30,978 bases of DNA, taken from DASUGM01 sp036274055 (lineage in GTDB: Bacteria; Acidobacteriota; Vicinamibacteria; Vicinamibacterales; SCN-69-37). Shown here piece after piece: positions 23,779-30,978 of the stretch. A program made the translations under genes and the position numbers. Below the pieces are notes generated by a model, which made no database searches, was not told the DNA's origin, and was given only the letters and a program-made list of their open reading frames with translations. Every line of letters begins with the position of its first letter. Within the stretch, counting starts at the first letter, position 1. The DNA lies in contig DASUGM010000007.1 in the NCBI GenBank assembly GCA_036274055.1, forward strand, positions 1-30,978, read 5' to 3'.

Positions 23779-24081
23779 CTATCCTTCTTCCACTACCGCC
23801 TTCAGGGGGTAGCCGGACTCGCGGGCGAGCGACGTGGTTTGCTCTACTTTCGTCTCGGCGACCTCCCACGGATAGGTCCCGGCGATACCCCGCCCGTGTA
23901 CGTGGACGTGCATCATCACCTGGTAGGCCTCGGACGGCGACTTCTCGAAAATCGACTCCAGGACGTTCATGACGAAGTCCATGGTCGTGTAGTCGTCGTT
24001 GAGCAGAACGACCTTGTAGATCGTGGGCTCTTTCTGTTTCGTCTGAAGTTTTTCTTTGAGGGCCTGATCGGATTTCGTCAC
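23779..24081 (-). CDS. clpS: ClpS adaptor of ClpAP (N-end rule)
   Basis: The 100-residue protein delivers substrates with destabilising N-terminal residues to ClpA. It shows the family core: YKVVLLNDDYTTMDFVMNVLE with the N-D-D substrate-binding acidic pair, then VMMHVHVHGRGIAGTYPWEVAETKV, in which the MxVHxxG and G-x-Y pattern matches ClpS. The usual length is 90-110. It starts with GTG, and the GTGA overlap with the stop of the thioredoxin-like gene gives a four-base overlap. The matching clpA lies at 10204-12681 in the same orientation, in a separate operon. Confidence 0.95.
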   Translation of the reverse strand: MTKSDQALKEKLQTKQKEPTIYKVVLLNDDYTTMDFVMNVLESIFEKSPSEAYQVMMHVHVHGRGIAGTYPWEVAETKVEQTTSLARESGYPLKAVVEEG

Positions 24082-24653
24082 CGCGTCGTCTTCTCCGCGA
24101 GTGCGACGACCTCGGCCACTGTCGAGTCGCCGCGATCCCAGTCATACCACGAGGTCTTTCGGCTCAGGCGTTCCTGCTGAGAGAGCGTCTGAGCGAAGCC
24201 GGTCATCCAGGTCTGCAGCGTCAACGGCCGCTCGACGAACGCGCCGACATCCTTGCCGTCGCGCAACAGCACGATGGTCGGTGTTGCGGTGCGGTTGTCG
24301 GGTGATTTGTGCTGCTCGAGCACGGCCTGACCGGCGCTCTTGCCGACGATTCTCAGCTCGACGCCGGCGAGCGACGCGAGTTTTGCGACGTACGGCAACG
24401 TCTGCACGGAATCCGAACACGCCGCTTCGGCGATCACCAGCAACGTCAGTCCGGGCGCCGCCTTCTTGAAACGCTCGACGACCTCAGGCGTCACCACGGC
24501 CCGCGCCGTGTTCGCCTGCCAGGTCGCCTTCTGCGCCGTCGCATTTTCGAGGAAAGCGTCGTAGGTGACGCCCTGCGCGAAGAGCGCCTGAGGATCAGGC
24601 GCCTGCGGAGCGAGGCCCGTGAACAGCAGGAGCAGTAGAGAGATGAAAGTCAT
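24078..24653 (-). CDS. Thioredoxin-like secreted protein with altered active site
   Basis: The 191-residue protein begins with a hydrophobic signal segment (TFISLLLLLFTGLAP). The body follows the bacterial thioredoxin_9 pattern: a helix FKKAAPGLTLLVI, the site AEAACSDSVQTLPYV, a cis-Pro segment TATPTIVLLRDGKDVGAF. In relatives the site reads WCGDS; here Trp and Gly are replaced and only one cysteine remains, so disulfide exchange of the CXXC kind is not possible. ATG 24653 is preferred; an upstream GTG (24686) would start inside the repeat. It overlaps clpS by four bases, which suggests coupled translation but no obvious joint function. Confidence 0.75.
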   Translation of the reverse strand: MTFISLLLLLFTGLAPQAPDPQALFAQGVTYDAFLENATAQKATWQANTARAVVTPEVVERFKKAAPGLTLLVIAEAACSDSVQTLPYVAKLASLAGVELRIVGKSAGQAVLEQHKSPDNRTATPTIVLLRDGKDVGAFVERPLTLQTWMTGFAQTLSQQERLSRKTSWYDWDRGDSTVAEVVALAEKTTR

Positions 24654-24679
24654 ATCAGCGAGTGATCCTGTCAAAATCA

Positions 24680-24796
24680 AGAGCACACATGAAGGATCTT
24701 CTAAAGGAATAAAGGAAAGAAGGAGCTTCCTGGGTTTTCAACCGCAAAGCTCCTTCATGTTCCTTCACACCTTCATGCTCCTTCATGTGTGCTCTT
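24680..24796. repeat. Long inverted repeat, GAAGGA family, copy 2
   Basis: The left arm (24680-24727) starts with the same 19 bases as the 9522 copy. The right arm (24747-24796) ends with the reverse complement ATGTGTGCTCTT. GAAGGA/TCCTTC words fill the arms. It lies between the thioredoxin-like gene and the UPF0182 stop. Confidence 0.92.
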
Positions 24797-24807
24797 TACT
24801 GTGCTCT

Positions 24808-27639
24808 TTACTTCTTGATCTTTTCCAGCTTCGCGAATGCCGCTTCGGCTTTCCTGATCTCGTCCGCGTAGACCGCGAGATTGCCGGCGGTCAATGCGGC
24901 ATTGGCCTTGTTGAAGTGATCGCGAATCTCGGCGATGGCCGCGGCCTGTGCGGTCGTCGGCGACGCACCGGTGGCGCTGGTGGCTGGCGCCGCATCAACG
25001 TCCGTCGTCACCTCTTCGACCGACATCGGCGCGCCGACGCTGGTCTCGACGACGGTCGTCCCGCCGCTCTGCAGATCGGGCGCCAGCGCCTGCTCGGCGC
25101 GGGCACCGAACAGCCGTCCGATGGCCTGGCGCAGCGTGTCGGCCATGACGATCTTGCTGTTGTAGACGACCACGACCTGTTTCAGCGCCGAAATCGGCGA
25201 GTTCGACGAGCGCAGATAGAGCGGCCGGATGTAGAGCAGCGACTTGTCCACCGGAATCACCAGCAGCGTCCCCCAGATCACGCGCGAGCCCTGCTGATTC
25301 CACAGCGTGATCTGCGGTGAGATCGTCTGGTCCTGGTTGATCAACCCGATCACCTGGCGCGGGCCGAAGACAATCTGCTGCTTGGGAAACTGGAACACGA
25401 ACAGGCGGCCGTAATGCGAGCCGTCGCTGCGCGCGACCATCCACGCCGCCATGTTGTCCTTGACCCGCGGCGTCAGCGGCAGCATCTGGATGAACTCCGA
25501 GCGCGTCTCGCCGGGCAGCTTCATGATCGTGTAGTACGGCTGCATCTGCGCGGCGCTGCCGCCTTCGCCGTCGAACGCCGGGACCTGCCACTGATCTTCC
25601 TTGTTGTAGAAGACGTGCGGGTTGGTCATGTGGTACGTCGCGTAGACGGAGGTCTGCACTTTGAAGATGTCCTCCGGATAGCGCACATGCGATCGCAACC
25701 CGATTGGCATCTCGTCGATCGGCCGGAAAATCCCCGGGAACACCTTGGCAATCGTCTCCGCTATCGGATCGTCCGGCTCGGCGAGATAGAACGAGACGCC
25801 GCCGTTGTAGGCGTCGATGACCACCTTGACCGAGTTGCGAACGTAATTGACGTCCGTCTGCGCGGCGCCGAACGACCGTGGCGTCGAGTACGGATAGTTG
25901 GTCGTCGTCGTGTAGGCGTCCTGGATCCAGAAAACGCGGCCTTCGTGCACGACCGGATACGGATCGGAGTCGTAGGTGAGGAACGGCGCGAGCGTACGGA
26001 CGCGATCGACGATCTGGCGGTGGTAGATGATGCGGCTCTCCCTGGTCAGCTGCGCGGTCACCAGGATGTCGGTGCTGCCGAAGCGGATCGCGAACATCAT
26101 TCGGCGCAGCCACGAGTACAGCGGCACGCCGCCGGTGCCTTCGTAGTAGGTCGTCTCGTTGTCGTCGCCCTTGGGATAGTGGAACTCCGGCTGGCGCGTC
26201 TTGACGATCGCGTAGCTGCTCGACAGCTCGCCGAAGTAGATGCTCGGCTGCTCGACTTTGAGGTCGACGGTCGAAATCGGCGGCAGATTCTGGATGTAGA
26301 GCACCGGCAGCCCGGCCGTGGTCACCTGATTGACCGGGCCGAGCGTCAACCCGTAGCCGTGCGTGAACTGCAGGCGATCGTTGACCCACGATCGATTCTG
26401 CAGGCTTTCGGTGTTCATCTCGCGCACCGAGAGCATCACCTGCTGGTAGCGGCCCTTGATCCGGTAGCGGTCGTTGTCGATGCCGATGAAGTCGTAGTAC
26501 GGCCGGAACTCCTGAATCTGCGTGAACGTCTGCAGCAGCGGCTGCTGGTCCCAGAGCCGCACGTTCTCCAGCGTCTCGGCGTTGTTGATGATGTCCTTCT
26601 CGGTCAGTGTCGCGTCGCCGGAGACTTCGCGCTCCTCGACGTTGTCCAGGGCGAACGCCGTGCGCGTCGCGGCGATGTTGTGGAGGATGAACGGCTGTTC
26701 GCGATCCTGCTCGTTCGGCGTGACGATGACGCGCTGGATGACGCTGGCGTAGAGGCCGCCGGTCAGCATCACCAGCATGTAGAGCCCGAGCGCCAGCGGC
26801 AGCAGCCAGCCGCGCCGGCCGAAGCCCTGCGCGACCGACAGGATCACGCCGAGGACCAGCACCGCGACCGTAGCCCAGAGGAACGGCAGCCGGGCGTGGA
26901 CATCGGCGTACGACGCGCCGAACGACACCGCGCGTGTCGTCGGGGCCAGCAGGAGGCCCGGCAATTCCAGCCACGCGCCCCAGGCCATCAGCGCGAAGAC
27001 CAGCGCGGCGAGGAGCGTGAGGTGGCGGCGCGCCGCCGGCATCAGCCGGATCCGCGGCCAGTTCGTGCTGCCGGGCCGCGCCTCAATCACGAAACTGCCG
27101 GAGAGGACGTAGTACATGCCGCAGCCGATCAGCGTCAGCATCGCGATCGCGAGCGTCTGCGATTGCAGCGACTGATAGACCGGCAGCTTGAAAACGTAGA
27201 ACGCCACGTCGCGATTGAAGAGCGGGTCGACGGTACCGAACGGCGTGCTGTGAATGAAGTTGAGCCAGGCGAGCCAGTTCGCGGCGGCGCTGAATCCGAC
27301 CAGCATCGCGGCGCCGATCGCCACCGGCATCGCCAGCCCGGCGACGCGCTGGCCTTCGATCGTGATCGGCCGGCCGTCGACCCCCGTCCCCAGCACCACC
27401 GCGGCGCGGCCGATCGTGCGCTGCCGGGCGATGCGCAGGTTGAAGTAGATGAACAGGAAGACGACCGCGAAGGCGATGCCGAAGACGATCGCCTGAGTGT
27501 TGAACGAGCGCAGGAAGACGCCCTCGTAGCCCAGCTCCTTGAACCAGAGCCAGTCGGTCGTGAAGCCGACGGCCGACGGCACCACGAACAGCAGCGTGAT
27601 CGCGATCACCAGCAGCGCCGGCAGGATGCGGAATCTCAT
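24808..27639 (-). CDS. UPF0182 family large membrane protein
   Basis: The 943-residue protein matches the UPF0182/COG1615 family in length and layout: seven or so N-terminal transmembrane helices within about residues 1-300 (start RFRILPALLVIAITLLFVVP), followed by a large extracytoplasmic region with conserved phrases LWDQQPLLQTFTQIQEFRPYYDF, GIDNDRYRI, VNDRLQFTHGYGL and FVFQFPKQQIVFGPRQVIG (read in parts). The C-terminal about 70 residues are Ala-rich and helical (AEIRDHFNKANAAL). The function is unknown in all bacteria. Its ATG overlaps the stop of the BNR-propeller gene by three bases within ATGA, so the two are one operon. The 3' end lies 12 bases from the GAAGGA repeat. Confidence 0.94.
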   Translation of the reverse strand: MRFRILPALLVIAITLLFVVPSAVGFTTDWLWFKELGYEGVFLRSFNTQAIVFGIAFAVVFLFIYFNLRIARQRTIGRAAVVLGTGVDGRPITIEGQRVAGLAMPVAIGAAMLVGFSAAANWLAWLNFIHSTPFGTVDPLFNRDVAFYVFKLPVYQSLQSQTLAIAMLTLIGCGMYYVLSGSFVIEARPGSTNWPRIRLMPAARRHLTLLAALVFALMAWGAWLELPGLLLAPTTRAVSFGASYADVHARLPFLWATVAVLVLGVILSVAQGFGRRGWLLPLALGLYMLVMLTGGLYASVIQRVIVTPNEQDREQPFILHNIAATRTAFALDNVEEREVSGDATLTEKDIINNAETLENVRLWDQQPLLQTFTQIQEFRPYYDFIGIDNDRYRIKGRYQQVMLSVREMNTESLQNRSWVNDRLQFTHGYGLTLGPVNQVTTAGLPVLYIQNLPPISTVDLKVEQPSIYFGELSSSYAIVKTRQPEFHYPKGDDNETTYYEGTGGVPLYSWLRRMMFAIRFGSTDILVTAQLTRESRIIYHRQIVDRVRTLAPFLTYDSDPYPVVHEGRVFWIQDAYTTTTNYPYSTPRSFGAAQTDVNYVRNSVKVVIDAYNGGVSFYLAEPDDPIAETIAKVFPGIFRPIDEMPIGLRSHVRYPEDIFKVQTSVYATYHMTNPHVFYNKEDQWQVPAFDGEGGSAAQMQPYYTIMKLPGETRSEFIQMLPLTPRVKDNMAAWMVARSDGSHYGRLFVFQFPKQQIVFGPRQVIGLINQDQTISPQITLWNQQGSRVIWGTLLVIPVDKSLLYIRPLYLRSSNSPISALKQVVVVYNSKIVMADTLRQAIGRLFGARAEQALAPDLQSGGTTVVETSVGAPMSVEEVTTDVDAAPATSATGASPTTAQAAAIAEIRDHFNKANAALTAGNLAVYADEIRKAEAAFAKLEKIKK

Positions 27640-28892
27640 CGGATCAGGGCCCGTATCACCCGGACTTGCGTCGGCTTGCCGGGCGCGACTTCAGTCCACG
27701 CGAAGATCGCGGTGCGACCCGCAACCACGACTCTCGGGAAGCCGCTGGTTCGGTCCGGGCTCATCGGCGCGATCGTCACCGCGGCGCCGGCCGGGCCGTC
27801 GCGGCGGATGTCGCGAACGACGAGCTGAGCGCCAGTTTGCGCGCGCTCAATCGATGACACCAACGCGCGGTTCTCGCCAATCATCACCAGCCCGACGCGG
27901 CCGAGCGTCGGCGCGGCGTCGACACGCATCGGCGCGCCGAACGTCCTGCCGCCGTCGCCAGAAAATGCAATCTGCGTCCTGGGCGTGTTGCCGACCGCGG
28001 TGAACCACGCGACCGCGGCGGCGTTACCGGTCGCGGCGACCGCCGGTCCGTTCACGGGGCAGCCGTTGATCTCCCAGTTGTCCGCGCCGACGACGGTTGG
28101 CGGCGTCCACGCCCCCTTCTCGAAGCGGCTGACGACGATGTCGCGGATTTCCTTGTCGCTGCGATCGCGATATGCGACCAGCACGCCGTCGGCCGTGCGT
28201 GCGGCGGCAGTCTGGCAGCAGTCGCAGACGCGGGTGTCGATGACGGTCTCGGTTCCAGCAGTGCCGTCCTTCGCAATCGAGGTGCTGCGCAGCGTCATCG
28301 CGCCGGCATGGCCCGTTGTGGCATGACCGCCAGCCATCTCACGGCCGTCGAGCCAGACCAGGCCGAGTCCCGTCGCCGGAGATTCGAAGAACGACACGAA
28401 CCCATGTTCGCTGGCCGAGTCATCGCGATGCGGCGTCACAGCCGACGTCCAGGTGCGGCCGCCGTTGGACGAAATGGCGACACGGATGCCGTATGAGCCG
28501 CGCGCGGCGCCGCGCTCGAGCCAGTGTGCGGCCAGCGTGCCGTTGGACGCCGCGAAGATCGAGGGAAAGTCCGCCCAGTTGGCGAGCAGCTTGTCGCCGG
28601 ATGCGACCGTGATCGTCGGCCCCCATGTGCCGGCGGCGACATCAAGTGACGCGAGCTGAAATTTCATCCGGCCGGCGTCGGCCGGCTCGAGCCAGCTCAG
28701 CCAGACCCGGCCGCGAGCGTCGACGGTCAGGTTCGGCTCCGCGGATCCGGCAGCGGCGTTTGGCGGTGACGGTTTGAGATCGACGAGAAACGGTGACGGT
28801 GGCGCGCTCGCGCGCGCCTGGTCACGGCCCGCTGATACGACCGCGGCCGCGAGGGCCAGTGCGCCTAGCGTTGCTGCAACGCGGATCCGCAT
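27636..28892 (-). CDS. Secreted sialidase-like BNR propeller protein
   Basis: The 418-residue protein has a signal peptide (about 1-29) and then repeated propeller blades with Asp-box motifs, SSNGGRTWT (141-149) and SGDGGRTFG (311-319), and less regular copies. This is the six-bladed exo-alpha-sialidase-like fold. The catalytic Arg triad and Tyr of true sialidases cannot be confirmed. A CDCC cluster at 223-226 plus GCPVNGP near 277 recurs in my memory of Acidobacteriota and Bacteroidota relatives, perhaps as metal ligands or disulfides. Its stop overlaps the UPF0182 start, suggesting a periplasmic partner for that membrane protein. ATG 28892 faces the aquaporin gene across an 87-base gap. Confidence 0.8.
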   Translation of the reverse strand: MRIRVAATLGALALAAAVVSAGRDQARASAPPSPFLVDLKPSPPNAAAGSAEPNLTVDARGRVWLSWLEPADAGRMKFQLASLDVAAGTWGPTITVASGDKLLANWADFPSIFAASNGTLAAHWLERGAARGSYGIRVAISSNGGRTWTSAVTPHRDDSASEHGFVSFFESPATGLGLVWLDGREMAGGHATTGHAGAMTLRSTSIAKDGTAGTETVIDTRVCDCCQTAAARTADGVLVAYRDRSDKEIRDIVVSRFEKGAWTPPTVVGADNWEINGCPVNGPAVAATGNAAAVAWFTAVGNTPRTQIAFSGDGGRTFGAPMRVDAAPTLGRVGLVMIGENRALVSSIERAQTGAQLVVRDIRRDGPAGAAVTIAPMSPDRTSGFPRVVVAGRTAIFAWTEVAPGKPTQVRVIRALIR

Positions 28893-28979
28893 GTGAGTGG
28901 AAAAGTGACGGCGTTCGACTTCACCTTATCACGCAGCCGTTGCGGACCCGTGATAGCGTTTCCGGGCCCGGAGGCCAAT

Positions 28980-29663
28980 ATGAAGGGAACGCAGGCGCTC
29001 GTCGCGGAGTTTCTCGGAACGTTTTTCCTCTGTTTTGCCGGCATCGCCGCGATCCTTTCGACCACGTCCGCGGTCGGCAGCGGCGCCGGGATTGTCGGGA
29101 TCGCGCTCGCGCACGGGCTCGCGCTGTCGATCGCCGTCAATTGTTTTGGCGGCGTGTCGGGCGGACATTGCAACCCGGCGGTGACCTTCGCGATGCTCGC
29201 GACCGGCCGCGCCACCCCGCAGACCGCTGTCGGCTACATCATCGCGCAGTGTGCCGGTGCGACGGCCGCGGCGTTCATCTGCGCCAGCGTGTTTCCCGCC
29301 GACGCGGTCGCGGCGGCCAACCTCGGCATCCCGCTGCCCGCCGCGTGGGCGACATCCGGCGTCGTCTTCACGCTCGAGTTCGTGATGACGTTCCTGCTCG
29401 TCATCGCTGTCTTTGGCACCGCAGTCGATCCGCGCGGCGCTGCTGTCAAGATCGGCGGCTTCGCCATCGGCCTCACCGTGACGTTCGACATCCTCGCCGG
29501 CGGCGCCGTCACCGGCGCGTCGATGAACCCGGCACGCTCGTTCGGCCCGGCGCTCATCCAGGGTTTCTGGACCTGGCACGCGTTCTACTGGATCGCGCCG
29601 ATCGCCGGTGCGATCACCGCGGCGCTCATTTACGACAACTTGATCCTGGATAAAAAAGCCTAG
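28980..29663 (+). CDS. Aquaporin of the MIP family
   Basis: The 227-residue channel has six helices and both NPA half-helices: GHCNPAVTF and SMNPARSFG. The length and lack of insertions fit water-selective (AqpZ-like) rather than glycerol channels (about 280 residues). The Arg after the second NPA, part of the selectivity filter, is present. ATG 28980 has GGAGG six bases upstream, which sets the start; an upstream extension would lack it. It is divergent from the BNR-propeller gene. The peroxiredoxin gene follows 91 bases later beyond an inverted repeat. Confidence 0.94.
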   Translation: MKGTQALVAEFLGTFFLCFAGIAAILSTTSAVGSGAGIVGIALAHGLALSIAVNCFGGVSGGHCNPAVTFAMLATGRATPQTAVGYIIAQCAGATAAAFICASVFPADAVAAANLGIPLPAAWATSGVVFTLEFVMTFLLVIAVFGTAVDPRGAAVKIGGFAIGLTVTFDILAGGAVTGASMNPARSFGPALIQGFWTWHAFYWIAPIAGAITAALIYDNLILDKKA

Positions 29664-29669
29664 GAACGG

Positions 29670-29750
29670 ATTGACTGGTTGACCGGTTGGCTGATTGGAT
29701 AGAGTCAAACCAGTCAATCAGTCAATCGGTCAACCAGTCAATCGGTCAAT
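29670..29750. repeat. Inverted repeat of ATTGACTG/GTTGACCG words
   Basis: The left arm (29670-29698) and right arm (29710-29750) carry 8-base words ATTGACCG, ATTGACTG, GTTGACCG and their complements, so several pairing registers are possible. It separates the aquaporin and peroxiredoxin genes and ends four bases before the peroxiredoxin ATG, in the position a ribosome binding site would take. Confidence 0.9.
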
Positions 29751-29754
29751 TCCC

Positions 29755-30213
29755 ATGTTGTCCTCCGGCTCCGCCGCCCCTGATTTCGAACTGCGCAACC
29801 ACACTGGTGGCACGACCAGGCTGTCCGATTTTCGCGGCAGGAAGAACGTCGTCGTCGCGTTTCACCCGCTGGCGTTCACGCCGGTGTGCGCGGCGCAGGT
29901 GCAAACCTACGAACGCGAGCGCCCACGGCTCGATGCCGTTGACGCGCACGTGCTGATCGTCAGCAACGACGCGTCGCCGTCGAAAAAGGCCTGGGCCGAC
30001 TCCCTCGGCGGCGTGACCTACGATCTGCTCAGCGACTACTACCCGCACGGCGCCGTCGCCCAGGCCTACGGCGTGCTTCGAGACGACGGCCTCTCCGAAC
30101 GCGCGATCTTCGTCGTCGACAAGAGCGGCAAGATCGTCTGGACGAAGCTGCATACGATTCCTGAGCATCCGGACTTCGAAGAGTTGCTGAGTCAGTTGAA
30201 ACAATTGACGTGA
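29755..30213 (+). CDS. 1-Cys peroxiredoxin (AhpC/TSA, AhpE-like)
   Basis: The 152-residue enzyme reduces hydroperoxides with a thiol partner. The active site PLAFTPVC has the peroxidatic cysteine C45 in the PxxxTxxC arrangement. The thioredoxin fold follows: VLIVSNDASPSKKAWADSLG, LSDYYPHGAVAQAYGVL, GLSERAIFVVDKSGKIVWTKL. No second conserved cysteine is present, which suggests a 1-Cys mechanism as in AhpE. ATG 29755 has no Shine-Dalgarno sequence; the inverted repeat right arm sits immediately upstream. A longer start at 29695 would translate the repeat and is unlikely. Confidence 0.92.
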   Translation: MLSSGSAAPDFELRNHTGGTTRLSDFRGRKNVVVAFHPLAFTPVCAAQVQTYERERPRLDAVDAHVLIVSNDASPSKKAWADSLGGVTYDLLSDYYPHGAVAQAYGVLRDDGLSERAIFVVDKSGKIVWTKLHTIPEHPDFEELLSQLKQLT

Positions 30214-30230
30214 GACCCGCGGCGCTGGCG

Positions 30231-30442
30231 CGTATCTCGCTGGCGTGCTCCAGGTCGACGCCGCGGGAACCGCCGCGCTCCTTTCGCGCAGAGTTCGTCC
30301 TATCGATCCTCGGGCCGCTTCGCTACGTTCGCTGGATCGTTTCTTCCTCGCGAAGGTCGGCCCTCGAACTCTGCGCTTCATCCGCGCGCGGTTCATTCTG
30401 ACGCCCCCGCGGCGCTCCCAGTCGCACGCCCGCGAGATACGC
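30231..30442. repeat. Long inverted repeat, copy K1
   Basis: The outer arms GCGTATCTCGC(T)GGCGTGC (30231 on) and GCACGCCCGCGAGATACGC (30423-30442) pair imperfectly. Inner arms GAACCGCCGCGC and its partner, ending GCGCAGAGTTCG, also pair. The core at 30311-30363 contains CGGGCCGCTTCGCTACGTTCG. No gene is present in 30214-30726; these two elements fill the gap of about 513 bases. Confidence 0.82.
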
Positions 30443-30489
30443 ACCACCACCGCGGGTAGCAGTGTGCTCGGGACGGCGCGAGTTAGCCG

Positions 30490-30722
30490 CGCCGGCGGTG
30501 TGTGTCTCGCGTGACGGCGACTGGGAGCATCGCGGCAGCGTTAGTACGAACCGCCGCGCGTATGGAGTGCCGGCTTCGAGGGCCGACCTCCGCGAGGGAG
30601 CAGAGGCGTCGGCGGACGTAGCGGAGCGGCCCGACCATCGATAGCTCGAAGCCGGCACGCAAGGAGCGCGGCGGTTCCCGCGATGTCGACCGGAGCCGTC
30701 ACGCGAGATACACACCGCCGGC
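30490..30722. repeat. Long inverted repeat, copy K2
   Basis: The left arm (30490-30580) and right arm (30645-30722) are imperfect reverse complements: GCCGGCGGTGTGTGTCTCGCGTGACGGC with its partner, then CCGGCTTCGAG with CTCGAAGCCGG. The core (30581-30632) is the K1 core in the opposite orientation: CCGACCTCCGCGAGGG and GTAGCGGAGCGGCCC. The right arm ends five bases before the stop of the PQQ-propeller gene. Confidence 0.85.
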
Positions 30723-30726
30723 GCGG

Positions 30727-30978
30727 TCAGCGCGCCCCGATCGCAATCAGCGCACCTTCCGTGCGCCAGTACCAGGTGCCGTCGACGAGCGCGGGCGAGG
30801 CGATGACCTGGGCTTTCATCTCGTTCACGTGAAGCAGCTTGAAGGTCGGGCCGGCCTGGACGACGAAGGTCTGGCCGTAGTCGTTGGTGAAGAACAGCTT
30901 GTCGCCGACCGCGACCGGAGATGACGAAAAGCCCTCCTTGATCGGTTCGCCGAGACGATCCTGGTACATCAACTTGCC
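30727..30978 (-). CDS. C-terminal end of a PQQ-type beta-propeller protein (partial)
   Basis: Only the last 83 residues are in the window; the gene continues past the right edge. Blade-like text SSSPVAVGDKLFFTNDYGQTFVV and ASPALVDGTWYWRTEGALIAIG (read in parts) matches PQQ-binding-like propeller repeats of Acidobacteriota quinoprotein-like secreted proteins. Whether it binds PQQ or only has the propeller fold cannot be judged from this fragment. Confidence 0.8.
   Translation of the reverse strand, partial: GKLMYQDRLGEPIKEGFSSSPVAVGDKLFFTNDYGQTFVVQAGPTFKLLHVNEMKAQVIASPALVDGTWYWRTEGALIAIGAR

Noticed and set aside
25414..27828. An 804-codon open frame opposite the UPF0182 gene
   Set aside because: It is an antisense shadow caused by high GC: Arg-, Val- and Asp-rich text without domains. 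UPF0182 on the other strand is clearly real.
30231..30722. A decayed insertion sequence
   Set aside because: No transposase fragment or frame with a recognisable domain lies between the arms, and no clear target duplication is visible.
1..30978. tRNA or rRNA genes
   Set aside because: I saw no cloverleaf with a TTCGA-type T arm and CCA end and no conserved rRNA core sequence. A covariance-model scan would be decisive.

Overview
This window is a GC-rich, densely coded bacterial chromosome segment. No phage, transposase, CRISPR, tRNA or rRNA gene is visible. The gene mix suggests an Acidobacteriota relative, perhaps the Vicinamibacteria branch: Ser/Thr kinases beside a sigma factor, a LytS/LytTR pair, DUF4136, ClpA with ClpS, UPF0182, ADP/ATP-translocase-like carriers and PQQ-propeller proteins. 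That placement is an inference from gene content, not a measured result.

Left part (1-9.5 kb): a secreted LolA-like protein and an AraC regulator; a convergent LytTR response regulator with its LytS-type histidine kinase; biosynthetic arginine decarboxylase (speA) followed by a family 2 glycosyltransferase; then a minus-strand cassette of sigma factor, Ser/Thr kinase and small membrane protein whose reading frames overlap by 1-4 bases; then a VOC-fold protein whose ribosome binding site lies inside a hairpin.

Middle (9.6-19.8 kb): grpE and clpA overlap by 8 bases on the minus strand, and clpA carries a linker encoded by 7-base repeats. A plus-strand NTT-type nucleotide carrier, a DUF4136 protein and an outer-membrane barrel follow. 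On the minus strand a multi-pass membrane Ser/Thr kinase lies 9 bases upstream of a second NTT-like carrier with a C-terminal HEAT-like half.

Right part (19.8-31 kb): an Omp85-type barrel gene is followed 2 bases later by a gene for an exported protein that reads like an atypical kinase fold. This is the best candidate here for a little-described system. Next come a PAP2 phosphatase, a thioredoxin-like protein overlapping clpS, a BNR-propeller protein overlapping a UPF0182 membrane protein, an aquaporin, a 1-Cys peroxiredoxin and the C-terminal end of a PQQ-propeller protein.

The strongest non-coding signal is a set of about ten long intergenic inverted repeats. Most are built from their own 7-9 base word repeated imperfectly along each arm and then inverted. 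They occur between convergent, tandem and divergent genes, and several run into gene ends and supply stop codons. Two families have more than one copy in the window. A second theme is that several genes without a Shine-Dalgarno sequence have a -10-like box only 6-9 bases before the start codon, which suggests leaderless transcripts.
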